DNA of 64,000 nucleotides from Kwoniella bestiolae CBS 10118 (GCF_000512585.2 NC_089243.1:1798001-1862000); one strand, 5' to 3'; positions 22,501 through 35,041 are shown, counted from the stretch's first letter. Made by a program: numbers and translations. The notes: a model not told the origin generated them from the sequence alone.

Positions 22501-25431
22501 TCGATCTGATGAACAAACCTCAAGGAGTCTTCGCAGCAATGGCCGCTGAGCAGGCTATCACACCCTTCCCTATCAAACGAATATCGGACGAATCAAATTG
22601 GCAGCAAGGTCTAGAAGAAATACTTGGGATGGAGGATGAGTTTGATGTCGAACAGTTGATTAACGATCGACGACATTCCTTCAGAGCTAGTACGCCGAAT
22701 TTTGCCAGGTTGAGCGCTATTGGAGGAAGACCTGGGAGTGCGTATATGGACATATTAGATGATTACTCTCATTCTAAATCAAAGGTTACACCTGGATCAA
22801 ATAAACGATTGAGTAATGCTCAGAAGAGGTTGACGTGGGATCCTGAAGATTTGGGTGGATCACGCCCACCTAGTAGATTTAGCACGAGTAGACCTGATAG
22901 TAGGATGTCCAGAAGATCATCGTCGTTTGGCATGGACCAATCTCCCCACTTGACTGTACGATCAAGCTTTGAAACGAGAATTAGACCTAGTATCGACTCA
23001 TCGAGATTACCATACACTCAACCTCAAATTACGATCACCCCTCCTCAAAACCAGAATAACGGACTATTACACCCCGGCTGGACAGAAAAGGATACACCGA
23101 ACTCGCGAACTTCCGTCTCCTTACTTCAGAGACGACAAAGAACGCTGAGTGAAAACCTGGAAGATGATCTGAAAGCCACCGACCTTACCACTCTACCACT
23201 CTCTGAAACCACACCAGCTCCCATACCCAGTATAGGGCAACTGATGAGACTCCATTTCCCCGCCCTACCCAACAAATACCTCCTCCTCCTAGGATGTCTC
23301 GGATCAATAGGACACGGGATAACCACTCCCGTCTGGTCATTCTTCCTCGCCAAGCTCATGCAAATTGTCGGCTCGGGCGGCGTCGACACCCACGACCTAA
23401 CAAAGTACGGCCTCATTGTCCTTGCCCTCTGTGCCGCTCAGGGTCTATGTGATGGTTTAGCAGAATGGGCACTGGTAAGTCTAAGTGCGAGGTGGAGCTA
23501 TGAGATCAGAAAAGTGGCGTTCGATAAGATGATCAAGCAGGATAAATCATTCTATGACGAGTCCATCAATAGTTCCTCGAGGTTGGTCCAGATATTGATC
23601 AAGGATGCGGACGACGCTAGGACATTGATGTCTCAGGTGATTGGGAAGAGCGTGACTGTGATTACTATGATTGGGTTGGGATTGATCTGGGCGATGGTCG
23701 TTGGCTGGCAGTTGACCTTGATCGGGTTGGCACTTGGGCCACTGTTCGGGGGTTTCCTGGCGTTTAATAGTTGGGTGATGAGTCTGATTGAGGTGGGTCA
23801 TAAAGCTGGGAGAGAGGCTGTGGCGAGGACGTTCCATGAGGTGAGTTGGTGCATTCTTTGACTCATCATCACTTTCTGGATCCTCTCATCAATTTGTCCG
23901 TGTATGCAGCGTACCACATACAAAGTATGATAAGGATGAAGATGGATTCGTAAACAATAGTTTAGCTGAACATGTACCTTTGTGTGTATTAGAGCATCTC
24001 CAACATCCGAGGTATCCGAGCTATGGCTCTCGATTCGGCATTCCAAGTGAAATTCCAACAGGATGCTGCGAGAGCGAAACAGCTGGGAGATAAGACAGCC
24101 TGGACGTTGGCTATGGGAGGTGCTGTTGCCAGTGCATTACCGTTGTTTGCTCAGGGTGAGTGCATGTTTCTGGAATAGGCTCGAAGGTTCAGGAGGGTAG
24201 GCGAATCCTAGCTGATGGGACTGGACTTCACGTGCAGCTCTCATGAATTTCGCTGGATCTGAATTCATGATAAAGAATATAATGAACTATGAGCAGATGT
24301 TACAGGTGTACAATCTGGCGTTGTTCAGTTTGACTTTCGGTTCGGGAATGTTGGATTTCAGTGAGTAAAGATAGCTTCTCACTACATATGATCTCCCAAA
24401 CGCCACTCATCTGACTAAGCTGGTAGGATCAAGACATCATGCTAACTACTGATGTACCCACCACACAGTCCCAACGATGGCAAAAGCACGAGTCGCCTCT
24501 CGGGATTTCAACCGTCTCTACCTCCTGCCCACCACCTCGACGGACGAATCCAAGGGAGACCTCCGATTCCCCATCAAAGGCTCTATCAAATTCGACCACG
24601 TCAATTTCTCATACCCTACCCGACCTGACGTCCCGATCCTACAGGATATCTCATTCACCCTCCAACCGGGAGAATGCGTAGCGATAGTCGGTCCATCAGG
24701 ATGCGGCAAATCAACCATCTCGTCCCTTATTCAACGGCTCTACGCCCCAACAGGCGGGAAGATCATACTAGAGGATAAGTACGATTTGCAAAGTAGCGAT
24801 ACCAAGTTCCTCCGAAATAATATCTCGGTAGTTTCTCAGTCGACCAATCTGTTTGATCAGACTATAGCTGAGAATATCTCTTATGGCTATACCCTCGGTG
24901 GGGAACTACCAATAAGTGAGATTCAACGATCAGCGAAACTAGCGAATATACATGAATTCATCATGTCCCTTCCGAAGGGGTATGATACCAACCTTGGAGA
25001 GAATGCGGGACTGATTTCAGGGGGTCAGGCTCAGAGATTACAAATTGCCAGGGCGCTTTTCAAGAATAGTAATATCCTCATCTTGGATGAATGTACGAGT
25101 GCGTTGGATGTGGATAATACTAGGGTGGTTTTGGATACCATCGTCAGAATAAAGGATGTGAGTTTGGTTTAACTCTTACCATTACACATTCCTTTTTTCC
25201 ACAGTATCAAGGTGTCCTGTCCTACTCCAGGTGACGTAGCTGATCTCTTGTTATCCATTCAACCAGTCCCGAACAACCATATTCATTACTCACTCTACCG
25301 AGGCCATGCGGCGATGCGATAGGATCATATGTCTCGGAGAGGGGAGAGTAGTGGAAGATGGAACCTATAGTGAATTGATCAATAAAGGGGGATTCTTCGC
25401 TCAGCTCATGTCGACTGGTGAATGGGAGTAG
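19517..25431 (+). CDS. STE6: full-size ABC exporter, a-factor pheromone type
   Basis: Seven exons (19517-20850, 20926-22196, 22327-23840, 23993-24155, 24238-24360, 24469-25157, 25267-25431) give 1,752 residues arranged TMD1-NBD1-TMD2-NBD2. The N-terminus is a long Ser/Pro-rich cytosolic extension of about 300 residues. NBD1: Walker A GGSGSGKST, signature LSGGQRQRVAIARA, Walker B VLILDEATSALD, switch VITHD. NBD2: GPSGCGKST, ISGGQAQRLQIARAL, ILILDECTSALD, FITHS. The ISGGQAQRL/DECTSALD form of NBD2 is typical of Ste6/Mam1 exporters of prenylated pheromone rather than general P-glycoproteins. The Ser-rich linker after NBD1 probably carries regulation. The main alternative is a drug exporter of family B. 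Confidence 0.85.
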
Positions 25432-26023
25432 CTAGTTTTACGTCTTCCTTTTCCTGCTTCTGCCTTTTCATCCTGATAACTATCATACTTAGTTCATACT
25501 TCATGATTCATGACTCATATTACACTGCTCTCGTTTTCCTCACTTGCAAATAGACGTCATCCGGATATTAGATAGATAATGACCAAGAATAAATGTATTG
25601 TTGTACTGGCTTGACTCTCTGATGCACTCAATTTGCTATACGAACACTGCATTGTGAAGACCTATGTTCACCTGGTTACATCACGATGAACTTTGCTTAG
25701 ACTGGAACTCAGCATGACAACTTGCTAATTTGCAGAGATTGGTATGTGCCGTTCAATAAATGACATGACAAGACATAAATGCATAACCCGCTCAGCGAGA
25801 TTCTTATCGACTTGGAAAATACAAACGAAACAAATGATGGTTTTATATTCTAAATACAACTTATTCTCGTTACCATTGCTCGTCACACATATAAAATCGC
25901 CCTGCGTTCGCTCACGAGTATCCCATTATTTCAGTTTTCCTTGTTTTTCGTTACCTTCTCACTGTGTCTATCCACCAATAAATCCATACCCATATCCACA
26001 TATCCACCCCTCAGCTTTGCCAC
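25432..26023. other. intergenic, convergent 3' ends
   Basis: A 592-nt AT-rich gap between the stops of STE6 and the SNF2 gene. An open frame at 25744-26115 is low-complexity Pro/Ser/His and overlaps the SNF2 stop region, so I do not call it. Confidence 0.5.
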
Positions 26024-29000
26024 CTAGTCCTCCCCATCTCCACCAACAGCAAACAACCTCATCAAATCCCTCACGCTTAACCTCCCCAATCGTCCAGCAG
26101 CACCCTCTCCCATAGCTCCATCGGACAAGGCCTGCTTCTCCTCTTGCAGCGTCATAATTCGTTGTTCGACGGTGTTTTCAATGACCAATCGATGGACGTG
26201 AACTTCCTTGTCTTGGCCGATCCGATGAGCTCGGTCGACAGCTTGGTTCTCGGTGGCTGCGTTCCATGCTAAGTCCATGCAAATTACCTGTACCTCAAAA
26301 TTAGCACATCCAAGCTTTGTAGCGGAAGAACGAATGGAAATCCGGATAGGTGATGTAAGGGCATAGAAAGGTCACTTACGTGATTCGCCGCACAAAGGTT
26401 CAACCCCACTCCACCACATTTAAGCGACATCAATATAACCTTTGGTGAATTAGGCTTATCCTTCAACGATTCTCCGAAATCCTTCAGAACCTTCTCTCGC
26501 TCATCCTGCTTCATACTACCGATATATCTCACATGGTTGATCCCCTTTCGAGTGAGGTAGAGCGAACAAAGTTCAATGAATTGGACGAATTGAGAGAAAA
26601 CAATGATCTTGTCGGTGGGATCTTTCTTGTTGATTTCATCGATGAGGTCACTGTTGATTTATACAGCCTATCAGTTAAGAGTTACAACACCGAATGAACG
26701 ACTTCGAGAAAGAGAGATCTGCCCACCCAAGCTTCTTCATTTTGGTCGAAGGAGGAACATCTTCCATCGCCAATTCGTCCGCAACATCTGCAAGGGGGTC
26801 TTCACCTTTGGGTTGGGTTTTCTTCTTCTTGACGAGTCGAGGCTTGACATCGCCGTTCTGCCATGGAAGCATCAGCATGAAGCATCTCAATATACGCTGT
26901 AAAACGCATGGTACGCTACCACTCACAGCTTTTCTCTTCCCTTTCCTATCACCTTCCTCATACTCCTCTTCATTGTTCTCCTCCAACTTCGCCTCGATAT
27001 CACCCTCCACTCCATCTTCTTCAGCCATATCACTTTCCTCATCTTCCTTATCGTGCTCCATAAACGCTTCCGCCCTAAACACCCTTCCCTTCTCGATAGG
27101 TCCCCTACACATGGGACAAGCTCGTCTGCCAGCATTGATATCGGCATCACTCAGATCCGCATTGTTAGCAGCGCTGTTGAAGACGTCCTGAAGACAAGGC
27201 GCACAGAATGAGTGGAGACAGGGCGTGATTCGTTCATCGGTGAACACGTCATTACAAATTGGACACTCTTCCTCTCGCGATACCTCGGTATCATCAGAAG
27301 CAGCATCGTTGATCTTGGCTTGTCGTTCGGTCAATTTCTTCTTCATCTGTTGTACCACCTCATCTCCCAACAGAGTCTTCGCCCGAGCAACCTCAGCGAT
27401 GTCGTCCGTTTTGACAGCATCGACACCGGACATGAGATCTTCGTCGGACACAAGTACGTCTTGGTCGTGCGCACCGTCGTTAGGATTTCGTCGAAGAAGC
27501 CATGGATGACCTTTTAAGGACTGTCAGTTAAACATCAGGCACACAGCTCGGCTCAACTCACAAGTCAACTGTCGAAGTCTAAGAAGCATGACCAGCACCA
27601 CTGAATAATGCTTCATAACGGTTCCTGCAGCAGTGTCAAAAATTAGCCGTATGATCATGACTGAGGCGGGAGATATATACCTTTCTTGAGATAAGAGTTG
27701 AATCGGACTTGAAATCGGCCTTCAATAGCAGTATAGATTTGTCGTTCATCGTCGGTGAAACTCAGTTCAACCACATTGGTATGTTTCGGTTTGAGTTGGA
27801 GGAGTTTTTGGCCGTTCAGCTCGGAATCCTTGTTTCGTCGAATACAGCAGGGTCGTATCAAGGCCTGAACAGTCGTTGTCAGCTCAAGAAACAGGATTGA
27901 CGCTTATGAATGACTAACCTGCATTCGCTTGGTTGCGAGTTTCGGCTGTAGATCGACTGTTATCAGTAACATAACTCATATTCGGGGACATAGATTGGCT
28001 CACTCGTCTCTTCTGGACCTGGGAGATATGTCCCCTGAAATGTTCCCACCTAGCTGCAGGCGAGATACTCAGGAAATGGAGATAGGGGTACATATCGTCC
28101 AGAGTGTTTACGATAGGTGTTCCCGTAAGACACCAACGGAGATGTGATTTTAGCGCCCAGCATGCTTTAGTGGCTCGGGTATTCTTGTTTCGGATCTAGC
28201 GAATTCAAAGTCAGCGATATTGCCATTCTGAGGATTACTGAGACGTGTCAGACTTACCTGATGCGCTTCATCCAAGATGACTCTCCACCAATGTACTCCA
28301 AACAACGGACCTTGCTTCTTCACGTCTGCATAGTCTTCTTCGTCATCACTTCCAGCTTTCTTTCGCTTTTCCTACAAAACAAGCAGCGTCAGCTTCATGT
28401 GTGTATCGTCGAAGGGAGATGAGCACTTACTTTTGGGCCTGATTCAGCTACCAAAGTACCGTAAGTGGTGAGAACCACATCATACTGCTTGAGATTATGT
28501 TTACTCTTTACCCTCTTCGGTCCGTGATAGATGAGTACTCGAAGGAATCCAGGTGTAGTTTTCGCTTCAATCTCGTTCTTCCACCTGGAAGACAAAGCAA
28601 CAATTAGCTGTACCTCGCAGAACAAAGAGCAAGTGGATACTCACTGATGAAGGAGCGCTAGCGGCGCAATGATGAGTGTGGTCTTCACTTTTTGATCTTC
28701 ACTTCGATGGCACGCGATAGTAGCAATAGACTGGACAGTCTTTCCAAGACCCATCGCATCGGCGTTGATCCCACCAAGATACTTCTTATCCTTTTCCTTC
28801 TCGATCATGAAGTCGACACCGAGGATCTACACATACAAGGTCAGCATGTCACTTTCCACAAGGACCGAATTGAAACTCACTTGATGGGCCATCAACTTGA
28901 TTTTCAGATCCGGGAGACGATCGTCCATACTGTTCAGTCCAAGTCGATTGAGCGATTCTTCAACCGTGGTATCTTCAATGAAGTCCTTCAAGTTCTCGTC

Positions 29001-31407
29001 GAAGAATGTATGCAGGCTAAGGACATTGGTCATTAGCATGTATCTCTCATAGCGAAAACAGTGACTTACCCTTCATCTGTTCGTGGTCGATCCCATTCTT
29101 GCATCCCACCATAGATATCTCTCATCGCCATATTATCATCATCATCATCGTCTCCGAGTCCGATCATACCAGCCAGTTGATGTGGTGCGCCCAAGCCGGG
29201 AACAGGACCAGCATTCCAAGCACCAGGCATGTTGAGTCCTGCATACCCATTGTGCTGACCGTTTACAACGGCATTAGCGCCAGGCTGAGTTGACGGACCA
29301 GCGATTCCGTTGGCCAGAGTGACAAGCGAGGGTGGACCTCGATATCGAAGATCGGGAAGGAGGGTAAGTAGAGGTGGAGACGGTGGGAAGTATTCTCGTC
29401 GGACATTTCGATTGACCATGAGGATAGCAAGGACTCGTAATCGGCCGTTGACCAATAGGGATAACTCGTGGTTTTGTATACATTTCACTCTGTGATATCA
29501 CGTCAGCTCAGTGACGAGGTATAGGTAGAGGCGCAAAACACACTGAACCGGAGGGGATCGAAGATATTGTGCCTCAAGCTCATAATAAGCGAGATTGGCA
29601 CCATTGTATTGAGGCAAAGGAGCGGCGGGAACACCTAACATGGCGATGTTAGTCTTTCCGAGGGAGAGGAATCCGAAATTGTACCTACCATTTGAATTAG
29701 GTGGCGCTGGAACATGATCCCCACCAACAGGGGTAGGTTTCCTCTCCTTCTCCTCGTCCATCATCATCTTGATCTTCTCCTCCGAAGAGAGCGCTTGTAC
29801 TTTACCCGGCTCGGTAATATCTTCTTTACTCTTCCCTTTATCTCTACCCGAGCTCTTGGAGATCTTGCTCAAGAAGTCGTTAAAGGTTTTTTCCTTGTCA
29901 CCGATACTAGATCCACTATCATCTCGTACCATCTCCACTCCTCCCTCGACGTCGGTCTTGGCTTTTCTGTTAGATTGCGAAAGTGTGAATATAGGTGCGA
30001 GTGGGATACTGTTATTCGAGCTGGTTCTAGCTACAGCTTTACCCTTCCCTCTATCTCTGATCACCATATCTTCGTCATCGTCCGAATCGGTGAGTAAGAT
30101 TGGGTCATTCTTATTGGTGACCTTTCTGTACTCGTCGGGTATCTCATCTTCGGATAAGGGTATGACAGCATCATCGTCGTCGGAGTCTTCAGCAAGTTCG
30201 TCGAATTCGTTCTCGTCGTCTGAACCAGGAGGCGTAGATGATGATGATATGCTGATGATATCGAGGGGGAGTTTACGACTTGGTCGGGTCGATGATGATG
30301 AGGAAGTGAGCTTGGGCTTGACTTCGTTGTCGTTGTCGGTAGACCATTTAGTCGGACTAGATCTAGAAGGTTTCGCACGAGGAGGCATGCTGGAAGAAGA
30401 GGAGGGACCAGCAAGAGAGAGGTTATCCAAGATGGAGGGTTTTGATGGACCCGTTTTAGAGGTAGAGGAGGAAGAAGAAGAAGATTCAAGAGGAAGAGGT
30501 GGTCTGGAAGATGATGAAGAAGAGTATTCGAAAGAGTTTGGTGGTCTTGAAGAGAGAGAAAAAGAAGAGAAAGAGTTTAGATGTTGATGAGGTTGACGTT
30601 GGTTATTTATACCCTGTGAAAAGTGAAAGTGATGGTGGTTGAGTCAACTTGACGTGTTTTCATAGTACAGATGTGAGAGATGATGATAATTCAACTCACC
30701 AACCTGCCACAACGTTGCATCCTCGCTCTTGCATGATCAGGTTCCATACAGTGATCCTATTCACAAATGGAGCATCAGCTCATTGACCTTTTCGTACATT
30801 TTAGTTTGTACGACTCCAATTCACCTGATAATTAGAAAAGCTTCCAAAACCATCTTGTCTCCCACCCTCAAGTTTGTTAGGATCAGCCGCCAAGATCACA
30901 TCGTTCCAGCAGAGATCTTCCATGCCTACAACGACAGCGGTACGACATTCAGCTCACAATCATTCATGAACAGTACGGTAATGGTATGCTGATAGAGCTT
31001 CTCCTGCGATATCGCTTATACTCGTCACACTCACAAGTGATCACCCCAAATCCATTCCCTCCTATCTCCCCTCCCTTCCTCTTCGGATCCGCCAACTCGA
31101 TGATAAAGTTGGTATCGTCAGGGAAACTCGCAACGTGGGCCTGGAAAGCATCGAGGTAGAATTGGGGTGTTGGCTGTACAGATATATACAGTGACCGACG
31201 TATCAGCTTACCATCCAATGATCAAGCTGCGAAGGAAAGGGAAAGACGGGTAGTCATGGGGCTACTTCCTGCAACTCGACATGCAATCGAAATTTGACTA
31301 CTGATGGATGAAGCAGCAGGAAGACGAAGAGAACCCACCTTATCAGGTTCCTCATCCAGCCCTAAAGTCTTCCTCGCCAACTTCTCAATGGACCTATCGT
31401 CCGCCAT
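26024..31407 (-). CDS. SNF2-family DNA translocase with RING finger (Uls1/Rad16-like)
   Basis: Many exons; the first are 31407-31339, 31173-31035, 30925-30825, 30756-30700, 30613-29689, 29634-29544 and 29489-29070. The N-terminus is a small ordered part (QFYLDAFQAHVASFPDD, CWNDVILAADPNK) and then a Ser/Asp-rich disordered stretch. The motor follows: Walker A DAMGLGKT, DEAHQ, LTGTPIVN, then the second RecA half with VFSQFVQFIEL, GGVGLNLCAANH and QAVDRAHRIGQ. A C3HC4 RING (CPICND, CLHSFCAPC, CPMC) is inserted between the halves, as in Rad5/Rad16/Uls1. No HIRAN domain is seen, which favours Uls1/Rad16 over Rad5. All phases checked through 30700/30613 agree, so I join the N-terminal exons to the motor. 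The alternative is a separate small gene ending at 30696 and a helicase starting at the Met at 30388. Confidence 0.78.
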
Positions 31408-31965
31408 CTTTCCTTTCCTTTCCTTCCCTTCTCTTTCCTCTTTCCGTCGTCCGGTAGAAGGTATCGATTCAAATGGTATCTCAAGACCAAAACCACAAGA
31501 TTCATCTGGGAGTTGGTGGTCCCGGTGTTCCTTCTCAAGATCTCAAGATCTCACAAGACAACTGAAGGTATATGTACGATTGCAAGAATGAGAGGTAGAT
31601 CAAGCAGGGAAAGTAGTGGGTTGAATAGAAACGCAACAACAAATTTCAGATCACAGCATGAAGTGAGACGCGACTGGTAATCCCAATGTCCACTGTATCA
31701 TTAGCGCGGATTCCACTCCAACGGAGTGGTTTGTGCGTATATGGGGTACTCGGTTAGACCATCCTCGCCCTAGCACACCGTTAAATTTTCATTGTGACAA
31801 TCTAGACTATCTATCCTGCATCGTTCATGGCATCCAGTCCCTGCGAGGCGATGAACAGCATGAATAGATGGGCAAAAGCAGTATAATAGCAACAAGATGT
31901 ATAATACATATCAATACAATGCTAATATGTTTGTGGATATATGATGCAAGTGTATTATACCTCTC
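31408..31965. promoter_or_regulatory. SNF2 gene upstream region and UTP5 3' flank
   Basis: A 558-nt gap between genes in tandem on the minus strand. It contains a strong TTTCC-repeat pyrimidine tract on the plus strand directly before the SNF2 start (31408-31450), that is, a purine tract in its 5' leader. Confidence 0.4.
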
Positions 31966-34232
31966 CTACTCATCATCACTATCCCCTTCATCATCGTCAT
32001 CCTCGCTCTCCTCCGCTCCCAGATCCAACAACCCCTCATCATCATCACTGTCCAACACGTCTTCATCACTCTCATCGTCGTCCTCTTCATCGTCATCATC
32101 CTCATCCTCATCCGAAGACTCCTCATCAGATCCAGCAAGCATATTGACATCTTCAATTTCACCTTCCTCACCCATCTCGATAGGCACATCATCCTCATCA
32201 TCACTTTCACCTTCGATGTATACTTGTCCTTCCCCTTTCTGTCCGCCATTCAACGCAGACTGAGAGGCAGCTTCGGCAGCTAACCGTCGCATTTGTATCT
32301 GAGCCAAAGCGAGATCCAGTCGACCAGACAAAGTCGAAAGTGGTTGGTAGGTCTCCAGTCGAGTTTGGAGTAATTTGGAAAGAGTAGCAAGATGTAATGG
32401 CAATGATGGCATCTACATGCAGAAATGATCAGCTCAGAAGTTACACATATGACTAGCTGAAAGTGACTCACAGTCATGAGCAACGCCCCTCTCTCCACCA
32501 AAACACCCTTAACCCATTCAACGGTACCTCGACCCTGCTGTTCATTCTGAACCGAACCTCGACCACCGCCACGCTTGTTCGCTTTCTTACCTTGTCCCAA
32601 TCGCTCAACACAGGCTTTGAGTAAAGGCAAAGCCAGCTGAGCAGGCATTTTCCGTATAGTATTTCGGATCAATGTGGGATTTCGATGCGAGAGGCACAAA
32701 GTGAGGAGAGCTGGATCGGAGGTATGCAAGGCTTGGACCAATACTCGAGTAAGAGAAGCGGCGTTGACAGGTCCGTCGAATGTCACTTCAGCTGCAGCTT
32801 TCTTTGTCGAGGAAGCATCAGCTTCGGCGCCAGAAGTAGTACCATTGGGTATAGCAAGCATACGTTCACCGAGGGACAAGTCAGCCATGTCGACGTCTGT
32901 GGGTAATTTGGATGCTGGTTCGTCTGTATCAGCCGCAGGTGCTTCGGTGATGTTCGCAGGTGCAGTGAATCGTTGTATCGGCAATGTCTACAGGTAACAG
33001 GTCAGCTGAGGCACATTCATGCTGAGTTGGTCATGACTTACTGTAGACGATGTAGCACCTCCGACCAGATCTTGGGCATCACATTTCACCGTGGTAGATG
33101 GCCTGAGACCCCCTTCAGGCAATTCGAATACCGCTCGATGCCATTTGACCCTTCCACCACCGGTCATTCGACCACATAGGAGAGCGCCGGGAGCACCTTC
33201 ACTCCCAGAAGCAAAAGTAGCTCGACAAAGTCTTGCCGTTCGTTCTTCTTTACCTTCAACGAGTTTGACCGTGCTTGGCTTTGAGTCAGATTTGGGTCGA
33301 GAGAAGTCCAGCTCTCCTGGAAGGTGGAACAAGGATATCTCGCCTGATGAATGCAAGACGGATAATAAGGTTGATGACGTAGACAGAGAGTGGGCGGAAG
33401 ACAAGGTAGGAGAAGCATATCGATAAGATAGCTTAGGTGTTGTTTGAGGGGAGACAATGGTATATTGGGATATTGTTCGATCGTCTTCTGATACCACCAA
33501 GAAGGATGAACCTTGCTCGGAGGTAGGAAGAGGGAGAATAGAGCTGATGGAGGTGGTAGAAGCTGGAAGAGGGGACGAGGTGTAGGTAACTGTGGAGGAT
33601 GAGAGATCAAGATGTAGTACTACCACTGAGATGGTGCCGACCAAGACATGCAATGTTTCAGCAGTCGAAGAAGGCAGTATCGCTAAAGCAGAGGGAGAGG
33701 ATATTGATGAGGGGAGAGTGAAGGTATTCGATATGCTTGAAGCGTCGGGAGATAGTACCAGAATAGACGAAGAGGTGGTGAACAGTGTGGCGTGTTCATC
33801 GGACCAAGCAGCAGTGGCAGGTTGAGGCAAATCAATCGTCCGTATTATCTCGCCTTTGGTAGGTGAAAAGACTGCCAGCTGACCTTTGGCGGAAGTGATG
33901 AGGACAACTTCTTCATCGCCAGTATCGATCGGACCAGACTTTCGTCGTTTCTTCTTCTTGCTTGCGGCATCGGAAGAAGGTATACTCGCCCAAGTGACGG
34001 TGGTAGCTTTGCTTGCGCCAGCCACTTCCCATTCGGAAATGACTCGATCGGTCGTAACGTCCCATACTTGGACTTTATCGGCTGAGCCAAGCACTGGCGA
34101 TGCAAAAGCAAAGAGGGTTCGGGAAGGGTTGAAGGAGGAAACAGAGGATGAAGGGGGAGGTGACTGAGCGACAGGTTGTTGAGAATGTTTAGGTCGGGAG
34201 GGACCAGCAACCGGCTGACGAGAAGGTGCCAT
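31966..34232 (-). CDS. UTP5: U3 snoRNP/t-UTP subunit Utp5 (WDR43 family)
   Basis: Three coding exons (34232-33042, 32987-32472, 32412-31966) give 717 residues. The N-terminal half is a WD-type beta propeller (VQVWDVTTDRVISEWEV, ISQYTIVSPQ). The C-terminal half is the Utp12 domain (SLTRVLVQALHTSDPALLTL, then LPLHLATLSKLLQTRLETYQ and LSGRLDLALAQIQMRR), and it ends in a long acidic Asp/Glu tail, as in Utp5/WDR43. The protein acts in the t-UTP/UtpA subcomplex that starts pre-rRNA transcription and 18S processing in the nucleolus. I chose the Met at 34232 because a good branch point and CAG acceptor (34247) lie just upstream, so the earlier in-frame Mets (34253 and beyond) would be intronic. Confidence 0.87.
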
Positions 34233-34644
34233 TGTGAGTGTGTATTCTGACATCGCATCATGAGTCGTCAGCATCATTCTCTTCCAAGCTTAAATCAGAA
34301 GAAGATACGAAATGATAATGAGTCAGATTGGGTGCCCGGAAAAATGGGTTTCGGGCCTTTACACCAGCTTTTTATATGTAAGAAGACCGTCGTGTTGTGA
34401 TCATCATTTATGGAAGGAGGGAACGTAGGATTGAAGGTGTATTTGGTTTCGCTTTCCAGATGGAGCGAGGGAGAGCTGGACTTACATTAGGATTAGGCTA
34501 TAAATGTGGAGGATGGACGAAATTTTTCGTTCGATGAGATACCTGTCACGATTGACCAACCAGCAGTTAGCATCATATCCTCTTCAACCATATACATAAT
34601 ATTACGAGAAATATGAATAGAATCAGTAAAATAAAACAGCCATG

Positions 34645-34740
34645 TTTTATCAGCATAGTACCTGTCTCCTCTCCTGTATCGCTACAGGCGAGTTGACGGG
34701 CGTGCTCAGGCGGTAATTCCCATATGGGACATCATTTAAA
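34645..34740 (-). ncRNA. C/D-box snoRNA, snR77-like (18S guide)
   Basis: Within the 34827-34543 intron. C-box-like ATGATGT at 34735-34729, D' box CTGA at 34709-34706, D box CTGA at 34653-34650; total about 95 nt. The 11 nt immediately 5' of D' (34720-34710, GGAATTACCGC) are the exact complement of GCGGTAATTCC, the conserved 530 loop of 18S rRNA. By the D+5 rule the target is the U of GCGGU, equivalent to E. coli U531 and yeast U578, the site of yeast snR77. Flanks CCAT and ATGG can pair as a short terminal stem. The 18S sequence is from memory. Confidence 0.75.
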
Positions 34741-34959
34741 TGGTAGACGATGAGACATTATGAGAAAATTGAGGGGATGCCACAAGATAAACCGAGATAA
34801 AAAAGAGATCAAACGTCAAAAGCTCACCTTGTCAATTGAAAATTTGACGGATGAAAGGGGATAGCGCGAAGCTCTCAACCCTGTGTAGAAGACTATCCAA
34901 CGAATTGTCAGCACCGTCCTTCTGATGAGATGATGTTGTTACAAGAAGAGGAGAGGAGA

Positions 34960-35041
34960 CAGTTCAGAGTTGTGCGTTTATGGGTCTTGGGCATTTCGCC
35001 TAACAGACTCTAGTTTGAAAATTGAACACGAAGTCATCGTA
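34960..35041 (-). ncRNA. candidate C/D-box snoRNA, 25S guide (snR78-like)
   Basis: Within the 35119-34893 intron. A C-like box ACGATGA (35040-35034), an internal D'-like CTGT and a D box CTGA (34967-34964) span about 80 nt. The 13 nt at 35018-35006 on the minus strand are the exact complement of GACTCTAGTTTGA, a conserved segment of 25S rRNA domain V. The yeast methylation sites U2417 and U2421 (snR66, snR78) lie at this segment. The C and D' boxes are imperfect, the D'+5 position would be two nt off U2421, and I see no good terminal stem, so the exact ends are unsure. Confidence 0.5.

Noticed and set aside
25744..26115. Plus-strand 123-codon frame between STE6 and the SNF2 gene
   Set aside because: Low-complexity Pro/His/Ser end, overlaps the SNF2 stop and has no homology-like features.
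29769..30587. 272-codon plus-strand frame opposite the SNF2 gene
   Set aside because: Ser/Glu-rich shadow of the Ser/Asp-rich disordered part of the SNF2 protein.
30602..30612. TATAAATA as promoter of a separate helicase gene starting at 30388
   Set aside because: It lies within an open, in-phase exon with a good acceptor at 30614, so it is more likely coding sequence; kept as an alternative.
31868..32263. Plus-strand poly-Ser frame
   Set aside because: Antisense shadow of the Asp/Glu tail of UTP5 (GAT/GAA codons read as ATC/TTC/TCA).
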